Source: Hyphomicrobiales bacterium (GTDB lineage Bacteria > Pseudomonadota > Alphaproteobacteria > Rhizobiales > Xanthobacteraceae). Taken from it: DNA of 6,239 bases. The stretch is from positions 3,720 to 9,958 of the forward strand of contig PKXB01000075.1 in assembly GCA_003133345.1 (NCBI GenBank), read 5' to 3'. The notes below the pieces were generated by a model. The model did not search any database, was not told where the DNA came from, and saw only the letters and a list, made by a program, of their open reading frames with translations. The position numbers and the translations under genes are program-made. Below are positions 1-5,844 of this stretch, piece after piece (the first letter of the stretch is position 1; each line of letters starts with the position of its first letter).

Positions 1-23
1 CCTCCCCTTTCAGGGGAGGGATT
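1..23. repeat. Palindromic repeat end inside a reading frame
   Basis: CCTCCCCT (1-8) pairs with AGGGGAGG (12-19) around a 3-base loop, and the element is cut by the window edge. Short palindromes of this CCCTCCCC type are widely dispersed in Bradyrhizobium-like genomes, usually between genes. Here the sequence lies in frame in the probable uvrB extension and encodes NPSPERGG. Confidence 0.55.
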
Positions 24-401
24 AAGATCATCTCCGTCATCTCCAATTCCCAACTCCTTCGCCAACGCCGGATCGAGCCCGCTGATCGGCGAGCCGGTGT
101 AGTCGCGCTGCGGCGCTTCGTCGAAACCCGATTCTTCCGGAAATTTGGGCGTCGACTTTCGCGCCGTGTGGGCAGCGGAGAAATCGGCGCGGCGGTCGAA
201 CGAATTATCCGGCGGCGGCTGCAAGCCCGAGATTTTGCCGGTGCCCGAACCCATGCCCGCGGTGCCCTTGTTGATCGCCGGATTGAGCAGGTCGGCGAGT
301 GCAGCCGGTGTCGTGGGTGCGCTGGGCCGCGCAGCTTTCGCTCGCGTCGGCCGCGCCGGGTCTCTTTTCGTTTTTTGCGGCTTTTTGGGAGGCTTCGCCA
401 T
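1..401 (-). CDS. uvrB: Probable UvrB (excinuclease ABC subunit B), N-terminal extension only; continues past left edge
   Basis: The minus frame opens at the ATG at 401 (MAKPPKKPQKTKRDPARP) and stays open to the left edge, giving 133 codons without a stop. The visible part is low in complexity: a Lys/Pro/Ala/Arg-rich tail over residues 1-35, then short conserved-looking blocks ALADLLNPAINKGTAGMGSGT, PPPDNSFDRRADFSAAH, SGFDEAPQRDYTGSPISGLDP and ALAKELGIGDD. No catalytic domain lies in the window. From memory, these blocks resemble the long N-terminal extension that precedes the helicase core of UvrB in Bradyrhizobium-type bacteria; UvrB is the damage-verifying helicase of nucleotide excision repair. 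The call therefore rests on the extension alone. The Shine-Dalgarno is weak (GAGG about 3 bases before the ATG). The gene is divergent from the receptor gene. The alternative is an unrelated disordered protein. Confidence 0.5.
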   Translation of the reverse strand, partial: MAKPPKKPQKTKRDPARPTRAKAARPSAPTTPAALADLLNPAINKGTAGMGSGTGKISGLQPPPDNSFDRRADFSAAHTARKSTPKFPEESGFDEAPQRDYTGSPISGLDPALAKELGIGDDGDDLNPSPERG

Positions 402-484
402 CGCCTCGAATATGGGGCGAGTCCGCGGGCGAGGAAAGGGTAGCCTTTCGCGGCCGCGCGCCGGTGCTATTCTCGGCAAAAATC

Positions 485-491
485 AGGGAGG
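485..491 (+). promoter_or_regulatory. Ribosome binding site that sets the receptor start
   Basis: AGGGAGG lies 5 bases before the ATG at 497. It selects this ATG over the in-frame open sequence that extends upstream to 299, which would encode no signal peptide at its N-terminus and would overlap the divergent gene. The ATG at 492 is out of frame. Confidence 0.75.
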
Positions 492-496
492 ATGCG

Positions 497-1474
497 ATGG
501 CCGGAACCAGACTCACCAGGCGCACGCTGTTGGCCGGACTGGCGGCCGCGCCGCTCGCCGTCACCGCCGCCGCGCAGGCCGACTGGCCCAACCACAACGT
601 GCGGGTGATCGTGCCTTATCCGCCGGCGGGCGGCGCCGACACCACGGCGCGCATCCTGTACGCCAAGGCGGGCGACATGCTCGGCCAGCAATTCGTCATC
701 GAAAACCGCGGCGGCGCCGGTGGCACCATCGGCGAAACCGTGGTCGCCAAGGCCGATGCCGACGGCTACACGCTGCTGCACGACGGCACGGCTTTCTCGG
801 TCAACGGCGCGCTCTATCCGAACCTGCCGTTCGACTACCGCAAGGATTTCGACCCGGTGTTCCTGGTCTCGCTGGTGCCCAACATCCTGGTGGTCACGCC
901 GTCGCTGCCGGTGACGACGCTCGCCGACGTCATCGCCTATGCCAAGGCGTCGCCCGGCGGCATCGAGATGGCGTCGTCCGGCAACGGCACGCTGCAACAT
1001 CTTTGTCTCGAGATGTTCCGCCACGAGACCGGCCTCCAGATCAACCACGTGCCCTATCGCGGCGGCGGCTTGGCGCTCACCGACGTGATGGCGGGGCAGG
1101 TGAAATTCTTCTTCTCCAACGGCTCGTCGGTGGTCGGCCTGCTCAAGGGCGGCAAGGTGAAAGCGATTGCGCACACCGGCAAGGGCCGGCTCGAAAGTCT
1201 GCCCGACATCCCGCCGGCGTCCGACACGCTGCCGGGTTTTGAGGCCTATGAATGGAACGGCGTGTTCGTCCCGCACGGCACGCCGAAGCCGATCGTGCAG
1301 AAGCTCAATGCCGGGCTCAACGCGGCGCTGCGCTCGCCGGAAGTTTCCGCGCGCTTCGCGCAGCTCAACATCGTGTCGCGGCCGAACACGCCGGAAGAAT
1401 TCCACAGCTTCGTCGAGGAGCAGATGAAACTGTGGAGCGGCGTGGTGAAGGACGCCAACATTAAGCTGGGATAA
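497..1474 (+). CDS. Tripartite tricarboxylate transporter (TTT) substrate-binding protein, Bug/TctC family
   Basis: This is a 325-residue periplasmic solute receptor, the usual length for Bug (TctC) proteins, which capture carboxylates or related small acids for a TctA/TctB permease. Residues 1-27 form an export signal with a twin-arginine motif (TRLTRRTLLAG, R8-R9), an Ala-rich core and cleavage near AAQA, so Tat export is possible. Family signatures follow in order: VRVIVPYPPAGGADTTAR at 35-52, ENRGGAGGTIG at 69-79, ADADGYTLL at 86-94, the ligand-contact motif VPYRGGG at 185-191, the RLESLPDIPP block at 231-240, and VFVPHGTPKPIV at 257-268. No TctA or TctB gene is in the window, so it would use a permease encoded elsewhere, as is common for the many orphan Bug receptors. 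A LigI-like hydrolase follows 118 bp downstream on the same strand. The ligand cannot be read from sequence. Confidence 0.93.
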   Translation: MAGTRLTRRTLLAGLAAAPLAVTAAAQADWPNHNVRVIVPYPPAGGADTTARILYAKAGDMLGQQFVIENRGGAGGTIGETVVAKADADGYTLLHDGTAFSVNGALYPNLPFDYRKDFDPVFLVSLVPNILVVTPSLPVTTLADVIAYAKASPGGIEMASSGNGTLQHLCLEMFRHETGLQINHVPYRGGGLALTDVMAGQVKFFFSNGSSVVGLLKGGKVKAIAHTGKGRLESLPDIPPASDTLPGFEAYEWNGVFVPHGTPKPIVQKLNAGLNAALRSPEVSARFAQLNIVSRPNTPEEFHSFVEEQMKLWSGVVKDANIKLG

Positions 1475-1479
1475 TTTTT

Positions 1480-1584
1480 GTCATTCCGGGGCGCGGGCGT
1501 AGCCCGCGAACCCGGAATCCAGAAACCTATACCGAGCTTTCATCTGGATTCCGGGTCCGGCGCTGCGCGCCGTCCCGGAATGAC
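1480..1584. repeat. Dispersed CATTCCGG palindromic repeat, cloverleaf-like
   Basis: An outer perfect 11-bp stem (1480-1490 with 1574-1584, GTCATTCCGGG/CCCGGAATGAC) encloses three hairpins. Arm A is CGCGGGC/GCCCGCG (1492-1498, 1502-1508, 3-base loop). Arm B is ACCCGGAATCCAG/CTGGATTCCGGGT (1510-1522, 1544-1556, 21-base loop). Arm C is CGGCGC/GCGCCG (1558-1563, 1567-1572, 3-base loop). Only single bases (1491, 1509, 1557, 1573) separate the stems, so the unit folds as a four-way junction in DNA or RNA. The TCATTCCGG...CCGGAATGA type is familiar from dispersed intergenic repeats of Bradyrhizobiaceae. There is no U-run after it, so it is not an obvious intrinsic terminator. It fills almost the whole gap between the two genes. 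Confidence 0.85.
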
Positions 1585-1592
1585 GAGGAAAA

Positions 1593-2492
1593 ATGAACAC
1601 GTTCCACGAACCGCCGCGTATCGCCGGCCCGGTGCCGCAGCCTAAAGCGCCGCGCGAAAAACCGCCGCCCGGCGCCTGGGACGCGCACGCGCACGTGTTC
1701 GGGCCGGCCGACAAATTCCCCTATACGCCGGGGCGCGGCTATACGCCGCCCGACGCGCCGGTCGAGAACTTCGTCGCGCTGCTCGATCACAACGGCTGCG
1801 CGCGCGGCGTGGTGGTGCAAGGCAACGCGCACGGCTACGACAACCGCGTGGTGCTCGACGCGCTCGCGCGCTATCCGCGGCGGCTGCGCGGCGTCGCCAT
1901 CACCGACACGCGCATCGCGCCGGCGACGCTGCGCGACTGGCACAGGCTCGGCATGCGCGGCTTGCGCTTCCACCTGTTCGAGAAAAAGCAGAATTATGTG
2001 CGCGGCGTCGGGCTCGACGTGTTCGAAGTGTTTCGCAAGACCATGGCCGAGCTCGGCTGGGTCATGCAGATCTTCTGCGACTGGCGCATGATGGCGGACG
2101 TGGCGCCCACCTTGCGCGAGATTGCGCGCGAGATGCCGGTGATCGTCGATCACTACGGGATGGTGGAGGCAGCGCGCGGGGTGAACGAGCCGAATTTCCA
2201 GGCGCTGCTCAGGCTGGTCGGCGAGGGCGCCGTGCACGTCAAGCTGTCGGCGCCCTACCGCATCTCCACGCAGTTTCCCGATTATGCCGACGCGCGGCCG
2301 TTCCACGACGCGCTGCTGCGCGCCAACCCGGAGCGGCTGCTGTGGGGCACCGACTGGCCGCACCCTTCGATCGCCACCGCGGTGATGCCGGACGATGGGC
2401 ATTTGCTCGATTTGTTTTATGCCTGGACGCCGGACGAGGCGACGCGACGGCGTATCCTGGTGGAGACGCCGGCAAGGTTGTTTGGGGGGTAG
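1593..2492 (+). CDS. Amidohydrolase-family TIM-barrel hydrolase, LigI (2-pyrone-4,6-dicarboxylate lactonase)-like
   Basis: This 299-residue protein belongs to the amidohydrolase_2/COG3618 group, which hydrolyses lactones and related esters of small carboxylic acids, in the cytoplasm (no signal peptide seen). After a Pro-rich N-terminus, the barrel begins with WDAHAHVFGP (H32, H34). GMRGLRFHLF carries R125, which matches the LigI substrate-carboxylate arginine region. VIVDHYG supplies H187. HVKLSAPYR (K217, Y222, R223) matches the second arginine region. WGTDWPHP supplies the catalytic-type D254. It ends in the usual ETPARLFG helix. As in LigI, these residues suggest lactone hydrolysis, possibly metal-independent. 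The substrate is not determined: pyrone dicarboxylate, galactaro- or muconolactone-type compounds all fit. The start ATG has GAGGA (1585-1589) only 3 bases upstream, immediately after the repeat. It follows the Bug receptor gene and may share its transcript. Its stop lies 12 bp from that of the convergent ABM gene. Confidence 0.88.
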   Translation: MNTFHEPPRIAGPVPQPKAPREKPPPGAWDAHAHVFGPADKFPYTPGRGYTPPDAPVENFVALLDHNGCARGVVVQGNAHGYDNRVVLDALARYPRRLRGVAITDTRIAPATLRDWHRLGMRGLRFHLFEKKQNYVRGVGLDVFEVFRKTMAELGWVMQIFCDWRMMADVAPTLREIAREMPVIVDHYGMVEAARGVNEPNFQALLRLVGEGAVHVKLSAPYRISTQFPDYADARPFHDALLRANPERLLWGTDWPHPSIATAVMPDDGHLLDLFYAWTPDEATRRRILVETPARLFGG

Positions 2493-2504
2493 GGCGGGCC
2501 GCTC

Positions 2505-2804
2505 TCAGAATCCCTTCATCACCTCGCGCACGTGCTCGACGACGGGCGGCGTGACGAAGCAGTGGCCGACCAGCTTGCGCCATTCCTGGAAGTCGGCCGA
2601 GGCGCGGAAGTCGATCATGTGGTTCTCCAGCGTGTCCCACTGCACGAACAGCCGGTAGCGCGCCGGCTTCTCGTGCGAGCGCTGCAGCGTCATGCTCTTG
2701 CAGCCCTTGGCGCGCTTGAACAGCGGTACGGCGCTTTTCACGCCGGCCTCGAAGTCGTTTACCATGCCGGGCTTGACGTCGATCTGGGCGATTTCGGTGA
2801 TCAT
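2505..2804 (-). CDS. Antibiotic biosynthesis monooxygenase (ABM)-domain protein
   Basis: This 99-residue single-domain protein has the dimeric alpha-beta ferredoxin-like fold of the ABM family (PF03992). Members include small quinone or haem monooxygenases and many proteins of unknown role. Typical features are the N-terminal strand ITEIAQIDVKPGMVNDFEAGV (2-22, written with its glycine turn), the middle strand with GCKSMTLQRSHEKPARYRL (34-52), FVQWDTLENHMIDFRAS (53-69, the Trp-His pair of the family), then FQEWRKLVG and a C-terminal strand. The frame is open much further upstream, but the extra sequence is Arg/Pro-rich shadow coding, so the start is set at the ATG at 2804 where homology begins. 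No strong Shine-Dalgarno is visible. It is downstream of the CWC gene on the same strand with a 115-bp gap. No substrate can be proposed. Confidence 0.87.
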   Translation of the reverse strand: MITEIAQIDVKPGMVNDFEAGVKSAVPLFKRAKGCKSMTLQRSHEKPARYRLFVQWDTLENHMIDFRASADFQEWRKLVGHCFVTPPVVEHVREVMKGF

Positions 2805-2919
2805 GGTGGCGGTGTCCGATTTTGTGGGAGCGGCATTATGTGAGTTCGGCCGCGCGCCGCAAGGGCGGGCCGCGGCCTGCGCGAAATCGCCGCATCCGCG
2901 GCCGCTTCGCAATTTTGCT

Positions 2920-3126
2920 CTAGTCGATGTCGCGCCGGCTGTCGGCGAGCGCTGCTTTGCGCAGGCAGGCCGGGCACAGGCAATCCTCGTTTGCGCCGGC
3001 GGCCGTGAGCGGCAGCCGGTAGGGCTCGGCCGTGCACCAGCAGTCGCCCGGCGCACCGCACTCGAACGCGGTGCCGCAGCGCGCGCAAATGAGGCGGCGG
3101 GGCGGATTCGGCGTCGCGACGATCAT
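2920..3126 (-). CDS. Small cysteine-rich CWC-family protein
   Basis: This 68-residue protein is read from the ATG at 3126. It carries CARCGTAFECGA, then DCWCTAEPYRLPL, then DCLCPACLRK, giving eight cysteines in paired positions as in the Cys_rich_CWC family (PF14375). The pairs could bind one or two metal ions such as zinc; this is inference, and the family has no established function. Start choice is open. The ATG at 3126 has GGGAT about 6 bases upstream. A GTG at 3153 in the same frame would add nine residues and overlap the SH3 gene's stop as GTGA, implying translational coupling. It probably forms a transcript with the SH3 gene upstream and perhaps the ABM gene downstream. Confidence 0.75.
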   Translation of the reverse strand: MIVATPNPPRRLICARCGTAFECGAPGDCWCTAEPYRLPLTAAGANEDCLCPACLRKAALADSRRDID

Positions 3127-3149
3127 GGTTCGATCCCGGTTGCGGGGTG

Positions 3150-3913
3150 TCACTGCGGCTCGCCGCCGCCGACATAGCCGCCGATTTTCCAGGCGCCGCC
3201 GTCCATGACGTAGCAGAGCTGGTCGTTGCCGATCGGCGCGATCGAATCGATCGAGACGTAGCCGGTTTGCCGCTCGGCGTGGCGATGCGCAGGTAGGACG
3301 GTGGGTTCGATGCGCTCTCCGGCATGATGCGCACGAAGTGCAGGCCGAGTCTGTCGATCACCGGCGCGCTGGCTTGCGCCGCCGCATGCACGTCGATGCC
3401 GGCCGACACCGGATAGCCCCAGTCCGTCGCGTCGGTATGCGTCGTCTTGATTAGCCCGTCGAACTCCTTGCCGTCGAAGGCCGGCTCGGCCGGCGCGCAC
3501 AGGGCGCCGTTGTGGGCGGGCGAGGGCGACGCAGTCGGATCCTCGGCATAGCCGGACAGGATTTCCCAGCCGGCGCCCTCCTTGTTGTTGAGGCCGAGCG
3601 CGGCCGACAGATTGTCGAAGCCGGATTTGCGCTTGTCGGCGGCGTTGCGGTTCTCGCGCTGACAGAAGAATCCTTGCGCGACCACCATGAGCGCCATGGC
3701 GGCTCGGTCTTTGCGCTGGGCGGCTTCGCCGAGCTGCTTGCGCATGGCCTCGAAACTCTCATCGGTCATCGGCTTCGGCGGCGTGATCATCACCGGCTGG
3801 TAGGGTGCGGCCGGCGCGGGCGCCGGCGGCTGGACGCGATTTTGTGCGGCTGCTGGAGCCAAGCCGGCCATCAGCACGGCGGCGCAAGCGCATAGCAAAC
3901 GAATGGCGCGCAT
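3150..3913 (-). CDS. Exported SH3-like domain protein, interrupted by a one-base frameshift
   Basis: From the ATG at 3913 (GGGAAG 7 bases upstream) the frame gives a Sec signal peptide, MRAIRLLCACAAVLMAGLAP, with cleavage near APAAAQ. A Pro/Ala linker (28-48) and an alpha-helical region with FFCQRENRN (82-90) and GWEILSGY (115-122) follow. The C-terminal part (about 170-254) looks like a bacterial SH3-like domain: VSAGIDVHAAAQASAPVIDRL, VRIMPE, SYLRIATPSGK. After K216 (AAA, 3268-3266) the reading frame must move back by one base to give TGYVSIDSIAPIGNDQLCYV and then AWKIGGYVGGGEPQ and the stop at 3150. The total is 254 residues if one base is restored. Without the shift the frame continues to 2801 as unrelated Arg/Ser-rich sequence. 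This is a fresh mutation or a sequencing error in a short T/A run. It is probably periplasmic; no function is known. Confidence 0.72.
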
Positions 3914-3995
3914 CGCGTTGCTTCCCGCATCCATGCGGGGAAGGTTAGCACAAGGCCAGGGCGGCGTGACCCGGGGCCGCTTCGCCGGCGCGGGC

Positions 3996-4041
3996 AAAAA
4001 AATGCGGTCCCGCAGAGCAAGGTCAGCCGTACGGGACCGCA
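3996..4041 (-). terminator. Strong intrinsic terminator facing the minus strand
   Basis: TGCGGTCCCG (4003-4012) and CGGGACCGCA (4032-4041) form a perfect 10-bp GC-rich stem with a 19-base loop. On the minus strand it is followed directly by seven T (complement of 3996-4002), the layout of a Rho-independent terminator. On the plus strand no T-run follows. It lies 83 bp before the SH3 gene start, with no recognised minus-strand gene in front of it, so it must end either a short unannotated RNA or an SH3 leader. Confidence 0.75.
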
Positions 4042-4100
4042 GAAAAGGGGATTACGCGGTACGCAACAAGCGACAGAAGCAGGCTCCGGATAGCGCATGC
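4003..4100 (-). ncRNA. Candidate small RNA or leader RNA ending at the orphan terminator
   Basis: The segment ahead of the terminator at 3996-4041 has no credible protein on either strand: the minus frame read through it gives a Cys/Arg-rich peptide with no family features. A TTGTCA at 4119-4114 on the minus strand, with GCTAT further on, is a poor promoter match because the spacing of 19-20 is too long. The 5' end is therefore a guess. The case rests on the terminator alone. It could equally be an attenuated 5' leader of the SH3 gene. Confidence 0.3.
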
Positions 4101-4120
4101 GTGTGACGCGGCGGTGACAA

Positions 4121-4148
4121 TTGAATGTCGCCGCCAAGTCGCTAAACA
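4121..4148 (+). promoter_or_regulatory. Possible sigma-70-type promoter for the DUF486 gene
   Basis: TTGAAT (4121-4126) and TAAACA (4143-4148) are separated by 16 bases and lie about 35 bp before the DUF486 start. The -35 box is good and the -10 box is weak, so this is only a candidate. Confidence 0.3.
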
Positions 4149-4182
4149 TGATCGCATCGACGCAAATTTTTCAGAGAGTTCC

Positions 4183-4533
4183 ATGCCCGCACTGTCGCCC
4201 TACCTGCTGCCGATCGTGCTGTTGGTCGGCTCCAATGTCTTCATGACCACCGCCTGGTACTGGCACCTGCGCTATATGCAGGTGCCGCTGTTCAGCGTCA
4301 TCCTGTTCAGCTGGACGCTCGCCTTCATCGAATATTGCCTGGCAGTGCCGGCCAATCGCTACGGCAGCGCGGTCTATAATCCAGCGCAGCTGAAGACCAT
4401 GCAGGAGGTGATCACCTTCCTGGTCTTCGCGGTCTTTTCGTTCGTCTATCTGAAGGAGCCGATCACCTGGAGCCAGGGCATAGGCTTCACGCTGATCGCG
4501 GCCGGCGCGTTTTTCGTGTTCCACAAGTGGTGA
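4183..4533 (+). CDS. DMT-superfamily small membrane protein, DUF486
   Basis: This 116-residue integral membrane protein belongs to the DUF486 family (PF04342, COG3169), a small relative of the drug/metabolite transporters. Four hydrophobic segments are visible: about 6-27 (LLPIVLLVGSNVFMTTAW), 33-54 (VPLFSVILFSWTLAFIEYCL), 75-91 (VITFLVFAVFSFVYL) and 96-114 (WSQGIGFTLIAAGAFFVF). The family-typical NRYGSAVYNPAQLK loop (58-71) and LKEPITW (90-96) join them. Length and ends match the family, so the gene is intact. The ATG at 4183 is chosen because the protein begins there as in relatives, with AGAGAG 5 bases upstream. An in-frame GTG at 4114 would add a charged, unconserved tail. Transport substrate is unknown. 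Such small four-helix members are thought to work as dimers. Confidence 0.92.
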   Translation: MPALSPYLLPIVLLVGSNVFMTTAWYWHLRYMQVPLFSVILFSWTLAFIEYCLAVPANRYGSAVYNPAQLKTMQEVITFLVFAVFSFVYLKEPITWSQGIGFTLIAAGAFFVFHKW

Positions 4534-4545
4534 CTTCTAACGTCT

Positions 4546-4594
4546 GCGCATCATCTTTTCCGAAAACCGGTTCCCGCTTTTCGGGATCATGCGC
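4546..4594. repeat. Rhizobiales palindromic repeat between convergent genes, possible bidirectional terminator
   Basis: GCGCAT (4546-4551) pairs with ATGCGC (4589-4594), and CCGAAAA (4560-4566) pairs with TTTTCGG (4578-4584) around an 11-base loop, with imperfect pairing between. This matches a very common intergenic repeat of the order (GCGCATGATCCCGAAAA... type), known from general familiarity with these genomes. It occupies nearly all of the gap between the DUF486 stop and the dehydrogenase stop, and its last base is the third base of the latter's TAG codon. Confidence 0.85.
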
Positions 4595-5742
4595 TATTTT
4601 TCCGGCCTCACGCGCAGAATGCGGCCGGCCGGATTGTCGGTGAGCAGATAGAGCGCGCCGTCGGGTCCCTGCCGCACGTCGCGGATGCGCTCGCGCAGGC
4701 CTTGCAGCAGGCGCTCTTCCTTCACCGCGCTGTCGCCCTTGAGCGTGAGCCGCGACAGCAGCTCGAACTTGAGCGCGCCGTTGATCAGGCTGCCCTTCCA
4801 GCCGGGAAACAGCTCGCCGGTATAGAACGCCATGCCGGACGGCGCGATCGACGGCGTCCAGTGCCAGACCGGCTCCTGCATGCGCGGCATCCGCGACTTG
4901 CCGGTGCCGACCGGCGTGCCGTCGTAATTGACGCCGTAGCTCACTTTCGGCCAGCCGTAATTCTTGCCCTTCTCGATGATGTTAATTTCGTCGCCGCCTT
5001 GCGGGCCGTGCTCCTGCTCCCAGAGTTTGCCGTCGGCCGGATTGAAGGCGAGGCCTTCCGCGTTGCGCAGGCCATAGGCCCAGATCTCCGGCAATGCGCC
5101 TTGCTTGCCGACGAACGGATTGTCGGGCGGCGCCGTTCCGTCGGGACGAATGCGCACGATCTTGCCGATATGGTTGTCGAGCGTCTGCGCCATGTCGGCG
5201 GCGGAAAAATGATCGCCGAGCGTGACGAACAGATTGCCGTCGCCCGCCTGCACCATGCGGCAGCCGATGTTCAAGCCGTGCGAGACGGGGCCGCGTTGGC
5301 GGAAGATCGTGGTCACCGCGACCAGGCGCGGGGTCCTGCCATTCTCCTGCAACCGCCCATGCGCGACCGCGACGCGGCCGCCGCCCTCGGCCGGCTCGGC
5401 GTAGCAGAAATAAACCGTGCGATTTTGTTCGAAGTCGCGGCCGAGCATCACGTCCATGAGGCCGGCCTGGCTTTGCGCGTAAACCCCCGGCACGCCGGCG
5501 AGCGGCGGCGACAATCGGCCGGCGCGCGTGACGATGCGCAGGCGGCCGGGCCGCTCGCTCACCAGCATGCGGCCGTCGGGCAGGAAGGCGAGCGACCAGG
5601 GATGCATCAGCCCGCCGGCGATGATCTCGACCGCAAGATTTCCGGCGGAGGAGGGGAATGTTTGCGGCGCCGCTCCTGCGGCGCGCGTCGGCGGCAACAG
5701 CAACGCCGCCAGCAATAGAATCAAACGCATGCCCGTCTCCAT
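4594..5742 (-). CDS. PQQ-dependent sugar dehydrogenase (soluble GDH-B/YliI family), exported
   Basis: This 382-residue protein of the GSDH/COG2133 six-bladed beta-propeller family oxidises aldose sugars with pyrroloquinoline quinone in the periplasm. Residues 5-24 form a Sec signal (MRLILLLAALLLPPTRAAGA). Blade motifs follow: MHPWSLAFLPDGRMLVSERP (46-65), QAGLMDVMLGRDF (92-104), NIGCRMVQAGDGNLFVTLGD (158-177), IGKIVRIRPDGTAPPDNPF (192-210), PEIWAYGLRNAEGLAF (218-233), HGPQGGDEIN (245-254), NYGWP (261-265) and PSIAPSGMAFYTG (297-309). In characterised members the catalytic base is the His of an HFGxR motif. Here the aligned position appears to be N158, with H155 nearby, so activity is uncertain. 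Two starts are possible: ATG 5742 (GAGG 8 bases upstream) and ATG 5730 (GGAG 6 bases upstream). The second begins directly at the signal peptide. It stands alone, converging with the DUF486 gene. Confidence 0.9.
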   Translation of the reverse strand: METGMRLILLLAALLLPPTRAAGAAPQTFPSSAGNLAVEIIAGGLMHPWSLAFLPDGRMLVSERPGRLRIVTRAGRLSPPLAGVPGVYAQSQAGLMDVMLGRDFEQNRTVYFCYAEPAEGGGRVAVAHGRLQENGRTPRLVAVTTIFRQRGPVSHGLNIGCRMVQAGDGNLFVTLGDHFSAADMAQTLDNHIGKIVRIRPDGTAPPDNPFVGKQGALPEIWAYGLRNAEGLAFNPADGKLWEQEHGPQGGDEINIIEKGKNYGWPKVSYGVNYDGTPVGTGKSRMPRMQEPVWHWTPSIAPSGMAFYTGELFPGWKGSLINGALKFELLSRLTLKGDSAVKEERLLQGLRERIRDVRQGPDGALYLLTDNPAGRILRVRPEK

Positions 5743-5844
5743 CGGCCCCGCCTCAACTATGCGGGATCGCGGAGGATTCCGACAGTCCGTACCGGATGAA
5801 CGGGCTTATGCGACATGGCCGCAGGAATCCTAACCGGCCTGCGG

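Noticed and set aside
434..449. GAAAGG/CCTTTC hairpin in the divergent gap upstream of the receptor
   Set aside because: Short stem with no associated promoter or operator pattern that I could support.
145..1242. Long plus-strand open frame overlapping the receptor gene
   Set aside because: Its product is Arg/Gly/Ala-rich shadow sequence with no family features; the frame at 497-1474 contains all the Bug-family motifs.
467..1405. Long minus-strand open frame antisense to the receptor gene
   Set aside because: Composition is Arg/His/Val-rich, typical of the antisense of high-GC coding DNA, and no domain is recognisable.
1527..2402. Minus-strand 291-codon open frame antisense to the amidohydrolase
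   Set aside because: His/Arg-rich antisense shadow; the plus strand encodes a complete amidohydrolase with all key residues.
2801..3265. Continuation of the SH3 gene's unshifted frame through the CWC gene
   Set aside because: After K216 the sequence becomes Arg/Ser/Pro-rich and unrelated, whereas the shifted frame gives a coherent SH3-like ending and stop.
4702..5718. Plus-strand 338-codon open frame opposite the PQQ dehydrogenase
   Set aside because: Arg/Ala/His-rich antisense shadow of a clear minus-strand gene.
5773..5831. AGGATTCC/GGAATCCT inverted repeat flanking the gap between dehydrogenase and aminotransferase genes
   Set aside because: Only 8 bp with a 43-bp spacer, no duplication or transposon feature between the arms; could occur by chance.
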